NCBI GenBank assembly: GCA_023375675.1
Contig: JALQBC010000044.1
Location: forward strand, 186,001 to 250,000
DNA from: Cytospora piceicola
Taxonomy: Eukaryota > Ascomycota > Sordariomycetes > Diaporthales > Cytosporaceae
DNA length: 64,000 nucleotides
Direction of reading: 5' to 3'
Of this stretch, positions 11,784 to 22,982 are shown piece after piece. A program made the position numbers and the translations under genes. A model generated the notes under the pieces. It was given only the letters and a program-made list of their open reading frames with translations, ran no database searches and was not told the DNA's origin. The first letter of the stretch is position 1; every line of letters starts with the position of its first letter.

Positions 11784-13141
11784 ATGGAACATAATAGCCT
11801 GCCAAGTCCTCCATTGGAGGACCAACAGAAGTCACATGCGAAAAAGAGGAGTAGCTCCAGCGCGAAGTCTACCAAACCGGCACACCGAACATCAAAGCGC
11901 TCCAGTACCACCACAACGACGCACGCCCACCTTCACTCACCAATTTCAAATGACAGCCACTCCACACACTCAATGGCTGATGGAAGGCATAAGAGGGTAT
12001 GGAAAGCCTGTGAGAGGTGTAGGATGAAGAAAACAAAGGTAAATCCACATCACAGACCCGCTCTCCCACGCGGGTATACATACATACCTAAGCCAGTCCG
12101 ATGTCAGGTCACTGACATAGAAGGCAGTGTGACGGAGAATTCCCATGTAAAAGATGCAAGGACGATGGTCTGGTATGCACAGCAGGCACACGAAAGAAGA
12201 CAGAATTTAAGCAATTGCCACGAGGGTACGCTTTCTCCACCCCATTCCGTCTCACCCATATATACATATATGTTCATATATGTTCATAATTATATGTGTG
12301 GATATGTGTATATGTGTAAAGACACATACACACGTGTATATGATATTTCATCGAATACTCACAAAGAAGCCACAGGTATGCCGAGGTACTAGAGAACACA
12401 CAATTCGCCCTCATCGCAACCGTGCACAAGCTCTACTCCATGGTGCGCAACGGCCAGCAGTGGGACCTCGAGGAGCCCGACCTGAACGACCGCGGCCAGC
12501 CCGTAATCCACAACATCGCCCAGAAGCTCGGCTGCATACGGCCCAACAGCGACATCGACCTCCCCGTGCACTCGGTGTTCCCCGAGGACGAGCAAGGCCT
12601 CGCCGACCTGGCACGCCAGCTTGAGGAGCAGCAGCAGAGCGACAAGGCCCTCGGCCACCACCACCACGACAACGACGCGCAGACGGACCGCGCGAGCTCC
12701 TCGGAGCTGGACCACTCCGACTTTGAGGACTACCGGAAGGCGGCGTTTGGCGGGGGCGGCGGCGCGCACAGCAACACGACGACCATGTCGCCCGTGAGCC
12801 TGGCCTACGACTCGTTCGACAACTACTCTGCGCCGTCGACCGAGAGCATACCCAGCGCGGCGTCGCCGTCGTCGATCGCGGCGAACCCTGCGATGCCACC
12901 CGCCACGGCGGGGTCCTCGTTCGCGCCGTGGATGCGGCCCGCGTCCATGGGGTTCAACTCGCAGTTCATCCAGTCGTCGGGCGCGTTCGCGGGGGTGGAC
13001 ATGCTCAACCAGGGCCTGCTCGAGTCCGAGTTCGGCACCATCAAGCCGCACGTCGTGTCGTGCCCGAACCCCGAGGTCATGATGGGGCTGGGCGACCCCA
13101 TGATATATTCCGGGTTCGACCCTGAGGCCATGAGGATGTGA
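11784..13141 (+). CDS. Zn2Cys6 (fungal-type) transcription factor
   Basis: Three exons, 11784-12038, 12128-12225 and 12376-13141, give 372 residues. Both introns are GT-AG. Joining exons 1 and 2 restores a perfect zinc binuclear cluster at about residues 77-104: C-x2-C-x6-C-x5-C-x2-C-x6-C, starting ACERCRMKKTK and finishing CKRCKDDGLVC. The intron falls just before the third Cys, and this fixes the splice sites. The N-terminus is Ser/Thr/His/Lys-rich. After the cluster comes RGYAEVLENTQFALIATVHK, then LNDRGQPVIHNIAQKLGCIR and a His/Asp-rich, Ser-rich tail with probable activation function. There is no fungal_trans middle homology domain, so this belongs to the shorter type with a conserved post-cluster block; similar proteins are sometimes labelled fluconazole resistance protein 1-like, from memory and unverified. 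It is expected to be nuclear. The start is chosen because it is the first ATG after the long pyrimidine-rich leader, in an ACAAAATGG context. Confidence 0.93.
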
Positions 13142-16100
13142 CTATGAGTGAGGAGGTGGGGGCACTGGGGAGGGTGTGGGGACGGTTCAGTGATACCACC
13201 AGAGGGAGAGAGGGAAAAAAAGCCTGATGGGGAAAATAGGGGCTGTGTGGTTAATGATGGGTCTACGAAATTGGGTTCGGATGTCTGCATCTTGCGGCAT
13301 TAGAAGGCGTCACACAAAGATTGGGAGTCCTGGGGGAGGCGGTAAATGGGTTTCCGGCACAACACGGCACGGCGTTTATCGAGGTTCTTGAAATTCGGCT
13401 TTTATTTTTTATTGTTCTCTGCTTGGGAGGGACGGTTTTGATTCCAACATTCATGTTGCAATGAGGACTGGACGGAGGTGGTGGTTTTGGGGGGGGGGTT
13501 ATAGACTGTACGACTACACACGGGATCATCACTGCCAAACTCTGCTCTGCCAGCAAGAGGGAGAGATGCGAACAGAAGTGAGCAGTCTCTTGAACTATCG
13601 AAACGTCAATGGACATTGGGGGCCATACACCCACACACACACACACGGACATACACACACTCGGGTCGTACTCGAGGCCCAAAAATGGAAAAAGAAATGA
13701 TGTCCCCTCGAGTTCAATTATCCCAATTCCCATGCGGCCCGTCTCACAAACAGACAGACATACCTGGACAAGGTCACATTTGCCCATTTCATGTCATTCA
13801 AACAATGCAGCACAGTCTGAAGAGAAATTATAATAATAAAAAAAACATTAAAAAAAACAACCAAGCAGTGCGACACGACAAATTGCACTTGTGCTTGCCC
13901 CAAGACCAAAACGAGTCTCCCAAAAGGGCGCAGTCGATTTCCTTTAACAACCACCCCCCCCCCTGCTGCACCCGCTGCACATGCTGCACATGAACCGCGG
14001 TATGTAACATCGAGTGTCACCTCGGACTGGGAGGAGGAAAGCATGTGCATAGTGAGCATGGCAGAACGGGCTCCGAACTCGCAACATACACACACATGCA
14101 CACGCACGCGCGCGCTCTTTAATCGCTCGGTCAAGTCCGTTGGCGGTGGCGCGAAGCCGCGAGCTGACTTTTGGGTTGCCCCCCCCCCCCTGGTCAGCAC
14201 AGCACAGCACAGCACACAGCAACAGCGCAGCGCAGCACAGCGAGGCCTGGGCGAAAATCCACAAGGGCGCCCGTCTTCCCCCTATTTTTCTCCTTTGGTC
14301 CTTGGGATCTGGTTCGTTTGGACTGTATTCGCAATTGATGTGTTCTTGCTGCCTACTTGAGTATATATCACAATTCACAACTTAGTTGAGGACCGCTGAA
14401 TAAGTAATTTAGTTGCCTAAATCCCCCCAACTTGCCAAATTGGGGGAAAGATGGTGAGGGGGGGGGGTGTGTGGTTTTGCATATAATTTCCCCCGCGCTC
14501 CCAGCGAGGAGGATCAACGGCCAGCCCTACTAGCTAGGGGCATAAGAAGCAAAAAGCAATTAATTGTACATGTTTAGTACTGCCTGTAGCGCACATACAG
14601 ACTTACACACTACCTAGGTACTGTAACTACAATACTACAACACTACAACACCCCCAAAGGCCCGCCTATCCCCGCCTGCACGCACGCTCCCCGCCTGCAA
14701 GCCTCCCCCCCAATGTCACCGTCACACTTGTACCTTTCGATGTTTTTTTTTTTCTCTGGGCTGCGACCCCTCCCCCCTCCCCTTTCTCGTGAGACCACCT
14801 TGGAATTCGTGGTAGGGGGTGAGTGGTCGGCTTACGCCTAAGCGAACGTTCAGGGTCCACGGTCTGGTAGCGCGCAGCAGTACACTGCGAGCTCTCATAA
14901 ATTCTGGTTTTGTTTTCTCCTGTGTCTCTCCCTCTGGGCGCTGGATGATGATGGATCATGCGAAGGGGTTGGGGGAACCTGTTGGTTCCGGGGACGATTG
15001 ACTTCGTCCGAGCTGTACCACTCACTCATCACAGTACATATAAAGAGCCCGAGCGAGGACATCACACAGTTGTTGGGAACTTTTTGGGAACAAGTTGCTC
15101 GGTTGGGGGCGTTGCCCAGCATCCAAGGAGATTGGGCTGTCTGCAAACACGAAGTTGCGGTTACTTTATGTTACTTTCTGCACAAGATACGAGTTGTAGG
15201 ATGAATGCATGTGGATGGGATAATCATAGCCACCACACAGATACATGTCTCTGTGTTCTGTTCCTTCATCCATGGAGAGGGGGGGGGAGGATTTACTCAG
15301 ACGTGATCCCCCTCCCCCCCCCCACCCGACATGATCGGTACAAACACGGCTAGAATCCTTCCAGCCGCTGTGACACCTGCAACCTGGCTGGGTAGGTACA
15401 GCCTCCTGCTTTGCTTTTCCTGACGCCCTTATCCGAACCGGGATCTGGCGCATTATTATGGGAACATGGCGGTATTGCATGACATCCTTACCCAGCCATC
15501 TCCATCCGTCCCCATCCATACCCATCCATATCCATGCCAGAAGACAGAAGATATTTCCCTGGGCAGAGAGGCAGGTAAACTTGGCACAACGAGGTTTATC
15601 AAATTCGCCCATTGGGAACCTTTTCCGGTTTGCGCCTTCAAGCTGCCCCGTTCGGTCATCGAACCTAATGATGACAACGCCGGCCACGAGACAGCAGGAT
15701 AAATCTCACGGGGGGGGCAAGGGGGGGAGAGGCACGTGGCTGACGAACGGGGTTGCGGGGAGTTTCTGCTCTGCGGTTCACATCCTGACAAGACACATAT
15801 TCTGACAAGACAAAGAGCCTGCCTGTCTACTTACAACATGCGCCCGCCCGGCTTGGGTGCGGACGGACTAAGCAGCTGGTGACACGGCGGCGCTGCTGCA
15901 AAAGACAGGTCATGAGACGGGCTTTCTCAAGGAAGACAGGTCTTGGAAACGCCTTTCCCATGATTCATTCCCAATCGTCGTCAGCTTATCTCACCGGCGG
16001 ACGAGGTTTCAGCCGCGGCCTTTGGCTGTGTCGTTAAGCCACCTCCTCCTGAAGGGATATAAAGTCCGTAGGACGTCGGGGTTTGAAAATTGTCCGGTGC

Positions 16101-19082
16101 CTCGGCTGAACCCACTCTTACCAAAAAATCACACCAAAAAAAAAAAGGTTCGGAGACAGAGTCCCGCGGGAAACTCTCCTGGAGTTAGGTTTAGGGTGAC
16201 TCTGGTGAACTTTGATCGAGGGCTGTGTCGAACAACATTTGAGTGATGAGAAAGAAACTCGTTGGTTCCATCATGTCAGGGCTTTCGTTCGAGACGGTAC
16301 TTGCCGACATCTCCCCCTGGCCAAGAATCAGACCAATCTTTCTCGCTCGCTAGTATGTACAGTGTAGTGTATGTAGTAGGCGGCTAGGCCGTCCCAGGCC
16401 GTCAGCCGTTGAACCCCCCGGGGAATGGACTGCGGACGGGGCCCGGTGTCTCCAAAAACACCGGACAACGACAGCTGACCAAACACCAAGAACCAAGGGA
16501 CCCCCCCCCCCAAGGTGATTATTTTTATTTTATGGTTTATGTCCGATGTTTTTGGATTTTATTAGCTTGCTTCACTCTGCCCACGATGATCCAGTCTTTG
16601 CCCAGCAGGCCGAGGATTTGCCATCTCTGCTCGATCGGCCGACCCCATATTTTCGAGTTCTCGACCCCCTTTGGAATAACTCATGCCCCCACATATTGTC
16701 CTTGGGCCTTGGGCAGTTTTAGACTTTTGTCATCAATCGCGAGCTAGGTAAAACTTTGTTCCCACCTGGGCTGCCTTCCCACATGGCAGATGACAAGGTT
16801 TTAGTAAGATCGAGGTCAGGTCGCCGTGGGGCCCCTGGGCCCATGTCATCCTGTATGTGATGGTGTGTTTTTTTTCTTCCCTCCCATTCGCATATCCACC
16901 CTGATGGGTAAGCCGCCCTCACGCATCTGGTAGTGGCAAAACTAAGGTTCTTCCGGGGGCCGGAACCTTGGAGGCTGTCAGCCATCCGGACCGGAAAGCG
17001 GGTCCTCTTTTGGCCCGAAAACCCTCTTCCCGGATTCTTCAAAGTTGGCATCTGACGGGTAGTGTTTTCAAGCTTTCATCGGGCTCAAGATGATCGAAAC
17101 TCTGTGAGAGACAAACCGAGGGTGATGACCTCACGATACGATGAGCTATTCCCGTATGTCTCTCCCGCGAAGTCTGGGGTATAGGCGACGATCTGGATTC
17201 CACCCCGCTGCCCCACGATCGCCCACGCGCGCGGCGCTCCGAGGCAGGTTTTTTGGCTTCTCTTTATGATGCTTCAAGGGTGAGGGAAGATGTCCAGGTC
17301 GCAAATCTGATCCATAGAACCCCATATTTGATATCGCAAAAAAAGAGATTGATACAGTCCCCCAACGAGCTCCCCTGTCGGCGATAGGAATAACTGCCTG
17401 TATCCCTACATATCTCCGAGATTATCTTGGTGTTGGCCATCTTCCTGCAGTGGCTGAGTAGCCCAAGTGACGACTCCCCTCTCTCTCTCGCTCCCGTTGT
17501 CGTAACGCTGAAACCATCATGAAATCACTCTCCCTGGAATGTGTGCGTGACGTGTGCCCCCTATGGTTTCTCTGCCAAGCGTTGGAGCGCGAGCCGGCGC
17601 CGAGTTTCTCCCCTCATACCCAGGCTGGACTTCTTTGTGGCTTGAGCAAGTATTTGGGCATGGCATCGTGCCAAGGCGTGGTGTTGATGACCAATGGGAC
17701 CGTTGGGTGTCCTTTTCTACGTTGCACTCGTCATGATGCTGTTTGTTTGCATTTTCTATTGTAGGAAATGGCCCTGGAGACGGATGGTAAACTAGAGAGG
17801 TACTTCGACTGACATGTTGGTACTTGACTACTCGACCAGAAGAGGCGGCTCGCACCCCTGGCAAGCCACCCAAACCGTGTAAGATGATTGGTCAATATGC
17901 CCCTTTATCCGGCCTACCCCCCTCCTCCCCCCCTCCCCCCGAAACTCAAAATTGCTTCGGGAAACAGGTTTGATCGGATGTGCTTCGACTACTGCGGTGT
18001 GGTGATGACCATTGCAATAATGTTGGCAACGCAGTTGACATAGCTACGGCAAGTTCCGTTCTAACGCCATTTACCCGCATAAGACCCGGCAGATTGGTGA
18101 GACTGGGAACATTGAATGGCATCCCGAAAAGCCACCCTCTCACTCGCCAGGGAGGGGATCAGCAATAAAACATGGCGTGACTCGTGCTTTTGAAAATGGG
18201 CTGCAAGTTGCGAATTTGGCAGCTTGGCCTCGAAAAAAACCGAGTCCTCACAAAAAAACAATATCCCAATGCCAAAATCGGGCAGGTCTCGTAGACCCTA
18301 CTCCCACACCCCCCCAATGACCAGGCACCCCCTGCCCCTCCCCCCCGGCTTGTTCCCGGCCGCATCGGTGCCGAGGGGTCGGGGCTGGGTTTCAGCGATC
18401 GGGCCCGGGCTTTGTGTACCGGCAACTTGAAAGCGTCCGACTCCGCCGGCCGGGAAGCCCGATGCCCGAATGAGAGGCCCGACAAAGGCACTTTGAACGC
18501 TTCGGACGAAATTGGGAGCAGATCATACGTTATTCGCATCCTAACACCTACCTAAGTCGGTGAACCTTGCTACTTGTGGAGAATTGAATGCGAAGCCAGG
18601 GGGGGAGACTGGCTCCGCTGTTGCTTCCTAGGTTTCTAGAAGGTCCTTTTAGTTGATACAGACCCGGGTGATACGAATATGAACGCGTATGGAGGCTCGT
18701 TGCACCATATATCTTGGATATCTTATGTTCCATGTATTAGTTGGCCGTACGTTTCCTGAGCCCTACCCATTACTTGTGTACTCACTCGGCGTGCTCCGGA
18801 TCACGGACATAGTTTCCAGTCATTGGATCTCAAAACAAGAGTAGGCACACCTTGGCACAGAACGAGCCTTACAGTGTAGGCTAGCCCTTTCCATAGTAAG
18901 AGATATGGCTCTGAGTGCCAATCTAATACCATATTGTATTGTATCGGCCTGTAGCATATGTCTCCACTCGGAAGAACCCAACTGCCTTGGACTTCGCTTA
19001 CTTTGAGTGACTACGGGTCCTTGCATCGACTCGGACCCTGATGTTTGGTCTGGAGTCATAACAACTAGAGACAAATATCAGC
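13142..19082. other. long intergenic region, no supported gene
   Basis: About 5.9 kb of non-RIPped DNA. Many frames occur, but they are dominated by homopolymer C/G tracts (near 13486, 13955, 14180, 14460, 15295-15320, 16500 and 17920-17940), CA repeats (13625-13660, 14088-14110), and a CAGCA-type tract (14195-14240). I found no domain, signal peptide or consistent exon chain. The first few hundred bases are probably 3' UTR of the Zn2Cys6 gene. A TACCTAGGTA palindrome lies near 14613. Confidence 0.5.
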
Positions 19083-19084
19083 TA

Positions 19085-19268
19085 CAGTGGTTACCCCCCA
19101 TATATCATATCCCTGTATAGCATAAACCCTTGATATATCATATACATCTAATTAGTGGATGGATTGGCTAAGAGTGTATGTGACCCATTACCCTTATGTA
19201 TCATATGTCCCTTATGTATCATACAGATGGCTTGGAAGGGTCATATGATATATAGGAGGTAGCCACTG
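19085..19268. mobile_element. 184-bp MITE with TA target duplication
   Basis: The ends are inverted repeats of about 30 bp: CAGTGGTTACCCCCCATATA at the left, and CAGTGGCTACCTCCTATATA when the right end is read on the minus strand, continuing with TCATAT on both sides. TA flanks both ends (19083-19084 and 19269-19270), which is typical of non-autonomous Tc1/mariner elements. There is no coding capacity. It ends 20 bp short of the stop codon of the CorA-like gene, so it probably lies within or beside that gene's 3' UTR. The repeats do not match those of the 4-kb element, so its autonomous partner is elsewhere. It is not visibly RIPped. Confidence 0.85.
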
Positions 19269-19288
19269 TACATAATACTTTTGGGGTT

Positions 19289-21968
19289 TCAGACTTTCTC
19301 CGAGCCCTTCCACAAGACAAGACCTCTATTTCGAGCATACAACTGGCCCTTTCTGCTTCGTATGTATGTCAGGAAATAGATTGCCCCAGTCAATATCGTC
19401 AACCCTACCCAGCAAATGATGAACTTCCAAAAGTCTCTTGTAACAGCAATGTGGTTCGTCTCTGCACCGAACTGGAAGAAGTTCGTACCGAAGATTGACT
19501 GGTAAGGTGGATCAGAAAAGAACACCGGCTTAGGGCCAAGGCGAGGCTGTAGATACACTTACCGCCACAAAACTCCCAGGCACGTAGATTGCGGACAATA
19601 TCGTAATAATGGAAATTATGGCACTGTCGTTCGCAAACTTCTGGTTGATCTCCTTCAGCTCCACGGTTACTCTACTCGTCTGTTCTGAGAGATGTCTCGT
19701 CTCTTTGTCCAGCTTCGCAGTTTCCTCTTGATTGTGAACTGCTAACGTGTAGCTGACCTGTACACAGTCGACTTTCAGTAAGCCAGATATTTATATGTGC
19801 TATGGATGGCTTGGCATGCTTACCAGATCAATAGTATTGTCAATACCATCCTGTAATGTCTTTGAGTTCTTAACGTATCCGTTTATGATCGTTTCTGCTG
19901 CCGAGAGCATACTGGTATGCATGTTGGCTTGTGCACTCTCCCTGCTTTTGCGGATCGAGCGGAGGACCTCGAGATTGCTCAAACAGCAAGCAGAAGTGAA
20001 GCTGACGCGGTCCTTGATCTTTCGAAGTCGACGAACCAGGACATGGTTCTCGGAGACAGGATCGGTGACTTTGGCAACCATGGCTTCGTCATTCTGGTGT
20101 TTCGACTTGTTAAAACCCCACCGATGACTTCTTCAGGCGTGCCAGAATTGTACATAGTGCTGGTACTCACCATACTGGATACCTCGTCCCCCATTTCTCT
20201 TAGATAAAGCCGCCAATGATGAATGTAACAAGCCAGTATTGCATCATGGAGGCTACCAGGCTGCTCGAAAATATCTGTCAGGAAACGCTCCACCGTACCG
20301 ACATTGCTACCAGCCGGTGAGAACTGCTGATATAGGGCGGTTTCAGAAGTGCAATGGAGCAAGATGTAAAGATCAGACTCCGATTCATGGTGATGATAAA
20401 CTCCAAGGTGCCTTCTTGACCAAGGATCCTTACCCCCACGCCTGTTCGGTTCGACGAAGTTGAGTTTGTACGACAGAGAGTCTATAGGATTATCAGTTGG
20501 AATTTTCTTAGATCACCTCCAATTTGGAACATCGCATACAGCCGTCGCCTTCTCTTGGGAAAACTGCGTCACTTGCACTGCAAGTCTCCGCACGATGTGG
20601 CTCGTCCCCGAAAGCTAGTAACACCTGTAGGAATTCAGGTCTGACTTGATATGCCCCGAAAATCCTCTCACACCAGCTGAGACTGATGTTGAGTGGATCT
20701 ATGGTGCTGTCTGCGGAGATTGATCTTTGGGAATATGAGATGCGTCAGTGGTTGCCCCCCATATTCTCGGATGTGTGTGAGGCCGTCAATGTGGTGAGAG
20801 CTCACATGATGCGCGTCCCAACAGGAAGCCCCTGGGAAAGCAGGTTGGACAATCCCTTCTCTGATTTGATACTCGTTGTCTCAATTCTATCTACAGTATC
20901 TTGTTCAGTATATGCTGGCTGTTTCTTGTTATTCTCATCTCATGTTTAACCCACCTTCAGTGATGTCGAAGACTTGGAAGTCGCCTCCCTCATCCAGGAA
21001 TATGTCGTCTTCAAACTGTCTCAACTGATAACGAAGCACTTCCGTAGTAAGACGGTCGGATATTCTGTTCATCCTAAGAGGGTAAAATAGGTCTCAAGAC
21101 GACGGTAAATCGTGGTGTAACCCCCAAGTGAACTCGGGGAGGACAGTAACCCAAGAGGACAATTAGTAGCTGAAGACAGGGGTATCAAAGTACACCAGAT
21201 GTCGAAGTACACTGGAGATAAATGCGCGACACGTAAGATGCTTGGAGGAGGAGTATTTGATGGAGAAGAATTCCAGCCTTGATGAAAGCCAAAGCAATAC
21301 CTTTTCAATATCATTACACGTCTGTTCTGGATTGTGAAAACGAAGTCGATATTTCTGTCTGAGGCTTATTTCTAGACGCCTGCACTGCCCCTTCACAAAT
21401 ATTAGCCACCCCCGCTCCCCTGCCTCGAGGCTTTCCCCATCACTGATTACCCCTCGCCCTCCGTCTTGTACCACAATCCTGTCGGACTTAAGATGATACC
21501 GAATCTCTGCGCCTCTTGATGTTCTTTGCCATCTCCCTGCCAAGGTTGAATCAGTATTACCACCCGTGGACGTAGGCAACCCAGAATCTGACGGGCGAGA
21601 ATTTACCTCAGCTGTTTCTACATATAAGATCATCATTAGCATATATTTACGTAAAACCTCACGGGCAACTCACTTGTGTAAGGCGCTCCGGGCTCTCAAA
21701 GTGCCAGTGGTCGTTCGTGTACTGCGCGCGGGGCGTTAGTAACGTAGCTGCAGACATCCCACGGTGGGTGGTAATGGAGCACCACTAGTGCCGAACATAC
21801 CTCTATGTTGAACTCGAGGTCACTGCCAAACATTTCTTCCAGGTATTTGGATAGGTCAGCGTACGTCACGACGTATCGCGTATGGCTGCTTGGTAGAACT
21901 GCTCTGACCATCTTCACGTGCTGTGTGTCAGTGAGTACTGGACCGTTTGAAGTAGAGATTGTCGCCAT
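19289..21968 (-). CDS. fungal CorA-like membrane protein
   Basis: Multi-exon minus-strand gene. The C-terminal exons fit together in phase: 20806-20890, 20540-20724, 20171-20481, 19824-20093, 19563-19757 and 19289-19498. They read LPVGTRIISIS, then PLNISLSWCERIFGAYQVRP, then KDPWSRRHLGVYHHH, a long helical region rich in Leu/Lys/Glu, and two membrane segments: IISIITILSAIYVPGSFVAS followed by FGTNFF, and FWKFIICWVGLTILTGAIYF. A helical bundle followed by TM1, a G-x-N motif and TM2 is the CorA Mg2+ channel plan; GTN replaces the classical GMN, as in many fungal relatives. The first exons are 21801-21968 and 21674-21721. The middle (20955 to about 21606) is coding, but its splice sites are not resolved, so a frame problem there cannot be excluded. 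Ion transport is inferred from the family only. Confidence 0.78.
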
Positions 21969-22982
21969 GGAGAATACTACAGTTTTCGATGCTGGAGTTG
22001 GAGAGAGCCATCTATCTCATTCTCTGGAATAGCTGGATAATATGTGTCGCCTTGCAAACCCTCGCCAAGTAGGCAACCTGGCGCCGGAAGCGACAACAAA
22101 TTAGCACAGTTTCGGTGACGAGTTGTTCTAGGCTCCCATCTGCATTTTGCAAAGGCAACTAGGCGCTAAGAGCAATGACTGGTTCAATATTGACGAAAGG
22201 ATCATCAGTGCCACCACATCAAAGAGCCAGTAAGGCAGGCTGGGAGGCTGGAGAGGAGAGAGGGCGCTTATTTACTGCATGCTCTGACACTGATCTGTAA
22301 GCATAAGTACCGTCCTAGCATACCATTCCAGTTTGTGAGATGTTGCGATACGGTGGTATTCCTTACTCTTAGGTGCAGGAGACTAAAGGCAAACTGCGTC
22401 TGCATATTGGTTCGCATTCAGCCCAAACCGGTAGGACGCGCGTGCTGATCCTGGCCGGTCAGGCTCAGTGATGACGTGTGCACAGTTGAGGCTGAAATAA
22501 TAGTCTCTGATTTGTTGTGTTGGTTGCAGTGTGGTTGTTCGGTGATTATTGTACCACCATGACCGAAGGAGTGGTAAGCCGAGGACAAAATACTCACCCA
22601 CGTCGTCAATTGAATGCCAGATTGGCTAGAGCCACTTGAAGGTTGCTAAGAAAGGTAAGATAGGAAGCATTCCATACTAAGTTCTGGACCCATGTTGCCT
22701 TTTTTCTACAATTATTTGGCTATGTAAATGTGTATGCAAGCATTTGAGGGCCAAAGGGCGGCCATACTGTTTCACCCTCCGGGCCCTATTGAGCACAGCC
22801 CCCAATTTAGGATCTATTGTACTTTCTGTACAGCAGTCTCACAGCCCCTGTGGTGTTACCATGTACTGCGCAGTGCAGTGACGAAATCAGAGTAACGGAC
22901 AGTATTGCTGCCCCCTCTCCTCTCGTCGCCCAGGCTCGAGGTTGAAAATTTTGTGTCCCGGACACCAGCCCCATCATCAATC
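21969..22982. other. intergenic region between divergent genes
   Basis: About 1 kb separates the starts of the CorA-like gene (leftward) and the permease gene (rightward), so it should hold both promoters. Short frames here have no support. No repeat was noticed. Confidence 0.5.

Noticed and set aside
12389..13051. 220-codon minus-strand frame over the Zn2Cys6 gene
   Set aside because: Shadow of the GC-rich third exon; Arg/Val-rich composition typical of an antisense frame.
13718..14378. Overlapping minus-strand frames of 144 and 165 codons
   Set aside because: Driven by CA/GT repeats and G/C homopolymers; Cys/Ala/Val runs reflect CAGCA-type repeats.
15166..15791. Minus- and plus-strand frames of 111-173 codons
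   Set aside because: Repeated GMDGDGW-type peptides come from a CATCCATA repeat; no conserved features.
18159..18539. 126-codon minus-strand frame
   Set aside because: Gly/Pro-rich stretch through homopolymer C tracts; no domain.
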